A stretch of 64,000 nucleotides of DNA from Protea cynaroides (taxonomy: Eukaryota; Streptophyta; Magnoliopsida; Proteales; Proteaceae): the NCBI GenBank assembly GCA_028583415.1, contig CM053267.1, positions 47,471,390-47,535,389 on the forward strand, given 5' to 3'. This document shows, piece after piece, positions 54,372 to 57,300 of the stretch. Position 1 is the stretch's first letter, and the number at the start of each line of letters is the position of its first letter. The position numbers were made by a program, and so were the translations under genes. The notes under the pieces are model-generated. The model had not been told where the DNA came from, ran no database searches, and was given only the letters and a program-made list of their open reading frames with translations.

Positions 54372-57300
54372 TCATTGAAGAGAGCTCAGCCTACTTACCG
54401 TATGATGCCTACCTGTTGCATGTGATGTTTACTTGTTATGACTACTATACTACTGCTTCAAGATCTTATTCAAAAGTCTTATTCAAGATTTGGAACTGCT
54501 GCTCAAGATTTTTTTTATTGCTGCCTCTACTACATGCACCTAATGCTATCTCTTTTACTTGGTTCATAGTGACCTACACAGTGCTGCTGTTGCTGCTTAG
54601 TAGCTGCTCTATTATTGATGCTACTTCTACTTAGTTTACAGTGACCTCAAACTGTGTAGTTGCTGCTTGGTTCACAATAACCTATACTCTGCTATTGCTG
54701 CTTGGTTTACAATAACTTATACTGTGCTATTGCTACTTGGTTCACAGTAACCTATACTGTGTTGTTGCTTGGTTCACAATAACTTATACTGTTTTGCTTT
54801 ACTACTACTACTACTAATGTTGCTGCTTCTGCTGATATGTTATTTCAAGTTATAGCTCTTATATTCCCCCATGCTCCAGCTTGGGGGGGGGGGGGGGGTT
54901 GTTAACGCAAGCAATACCATGTGCCTCTATGTGCACATGGGTCCCATTGGTCCCACCTTGTTATTTATGGTTTATTTAAATTGTTTGTTATAGGTTCCCT
55001 TTATTGTTAGGATTTGTTTCCTAAGTTGTCTAGGTTTACTTTCCTAATTAGCTTATGATTGTAATTATGGAAGTTTCCTAAACTATTGTTTTTCCTCTTT
55101 GATTATAAATAAAGGAACCATAGGAGGAGGAAGTAGATATTTGGTTCTTCTTTTTCCTTGGATAATCGATCCTCACTTCTATTTGTCTATTTCTCTCTCT
55201 TTCGGTTTCACTTGTTCTAGTTATTTCTTTATTGCAAATTGTAACAACAGTAACCTATACTGTGCTTTTACTTTTGTTCATGTTAGAGCCACCACTATTG
55301 CTGCTCTTACTACAACTGCTACTACTACTACAACTGCTACTACTACTACCTGGTTCAGTGACCTATATTGCGCTACTATCACTACTTAGTTCACAGTAAC
55401 CTATATTGTGCTACTTTACTATTACTATTGCTGCTTCTATTGATACATTGTTTTAAGCTAAAGCTCTCTCCGTTGTTGCTGCTTCCATTGCTATATTGTT
55501 TCAAGTTGAAGCTCTTACATTCTCCCATGCTCCAACTTGAAGGGGGGTGTTAAATTACACTACAGTCGACACGATAGGACCTCTAGCTTGAGGGGGGGTG
55601 TTCACTACTCTGTTTTTGTTTGTCGTCGCAATTTCAAGGTAGTTATCCTTGTAGTCTATGTTGATGAAATCATTGTTTATAAAGATGACTTACAAGGTAT
55701 TGATGAAATGAAATCTTATTTGAATCAACATTTTCAGATAAAGGATTTGGGTGTGCTTCGTTACTTCCTTGGCATTAAAGTAGTTCAAAACATGCCCGGC
55801 CCAAATCAGCATATTTTTGTGTTTTACTCTCCATAACTCTTCCTCAGCCGGGCTAGGGGTAGAATAGCAGAGCCAGTACAAGTATTAGTAGCATAGCAAA
55901 AATGCGCTCCTCCTCATTAATATGTTTGCTCGCAGTAATTGTGGGAAAACAGAAGTGGTGATAGCAGGGTTGGGCATCTTACGAGTCAGTTTATCTTGTT
56001 AAGGATAAAGGGGATCTGTCTTTTGCTAAAGTATTCGACCTGGTTTAATGACAGATACCCAATATTTGGGAGATCCTTTGCCTGAACCCATACATGTTTC
56101 CATAGGTCTTACTGTAGATATTGATCCGGTTTCAAGATCGTTGAACAAGAGAGATCCCTAAATATCCATTTGAAAAAAGAGATGAATAAATAGGGCTGGG
56201 TACAATGATGGGCAAGAGAGGGAGTGAAACCTTCGGGATGGATCTGGAAAAGTGACCTCTGGCTCCGCCGACGACTTTCCGGGACAAGGAAATACAAAAC
56301 CTTATTCTTTTTAGTTCAATTGGGGACTTTCTGACTTTCTTTCTTAAAAGGCCGGCTTATTACACCTTCGCTATCGCCCCTAATGTGACTCGGAGGCGTC
56401 TCGGCCTCTTGGAAAACCGAGAGATCTCGCCGAGACAGTGTAAAAACAACATGGTTTTGCTCCTGGATGTTGCATTCGATAACACAAAATATCCCAAGAT
56501 CTTGGCGAGATCTCAGGCGAGAAGTTGCTGAAAAACTACCGCTAACACAAAATATCCCGAGATCTTGCTGAGAAACTGCCGATAACACAAACTATCCCGA
56601 GATCTTGCAATCTCGGCGAGATTTTAAACTATGGTTTGAAGCCCCAAAGGTGTGAATCTCTCCCAAAGAAAGTATATTATTGATCTCCTCACTGACACTG
56701 GTATGCTTGAGTGTAAACCAATTGACACTCCTATGGATACTCATCTCAAACTTGTTAGCTGTGATGGGGAGGATTATGCAGATGTCCATCAGTATCGTCA
56801 TCTTGTTGGCAAACTACTTAATCTTACTATCACCAAGCCTGACATATCCTATGTTGTGGGAGTCATTAGCCAATTTATGCAGGCTCCGAAACAAGTTCAT
56901 TGGGAAGCTACATGTCACATATTACGATATCTCAAGGGTGCTGCCGATAAAGGGTTACTTTATCGGTCTCATAGTAATATTGAACTCTGTAGTTATTTTG
57001 ACGCCGATTGGTCTGGGGTTGATAATAATCGACAATCAACTACTGGTTATTGTACATTCCATGGAGGGAACCTCATTATATGGCACAGAAAAAAGCAAAT
57101 TACTATTCCTCGATCCAGTGCTGAAGCTGAGTATTGGGCTATGGCTCAAACTACAACATGACTTATGTGGGTGAAGAATATTTTGAGAACTGGGGTTTCC
57201 AACCACTTAATCTATTCCTATGTATTGTGATAATCAAGTGGCCATTCACATTGCCAATAATCCAGTGTTCAAGGAACAGACCAAACATATAGAAGTTGAC

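Larger units (their letters stand above)
51263..55246 (+). mobile_element. Non-autonomous LTR element with perfect ACAGT duplication
   Basis: LTRs 51263-51610 (TGTTAGCGC to TGTAACA) and 54900-55246 (TGTTAACGC to TGTAACA) are 348 and 347 bp. Flanks ACAGT (51258-51262 and 55247-55251) are identical. TAGTTTCAGAGCAG follows the 5' LTR as PBS and a G-rich run (54882-54898) precedes the 3' LTR. Without the LINE at 52230-53447 the interior is about 2.1 kb and has no gag or pol; its end repeats TGGTTCACAGTAACCTATAC many times. Confidence 0.85.
49029..55580 (+). mobile_element. Non-autonomous LTR element with truncated 3' LTR (host of three insertions)
   Basis: The 5' LTR runs 49029-50519 and, without the hAT-like element, is 450 bp and matches the 447-bp LTR at 61772-62218. 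TGGTATCAGAGC at 50520 is the PBS. The interior (50520-55547, interrupted by 51263-55246) has no protein domains; it repeats CACGTGATGCAACC and AGCCTACTACAGTTGCA. A purine tract GAAGGGGGG precedes TGTTAAATTACACTACAG (55548), the first 33 bp of a 3' LTR, where similarity stops. Related small elements are at 61772-62805 and 32220-37669. Confidence 0.75.
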
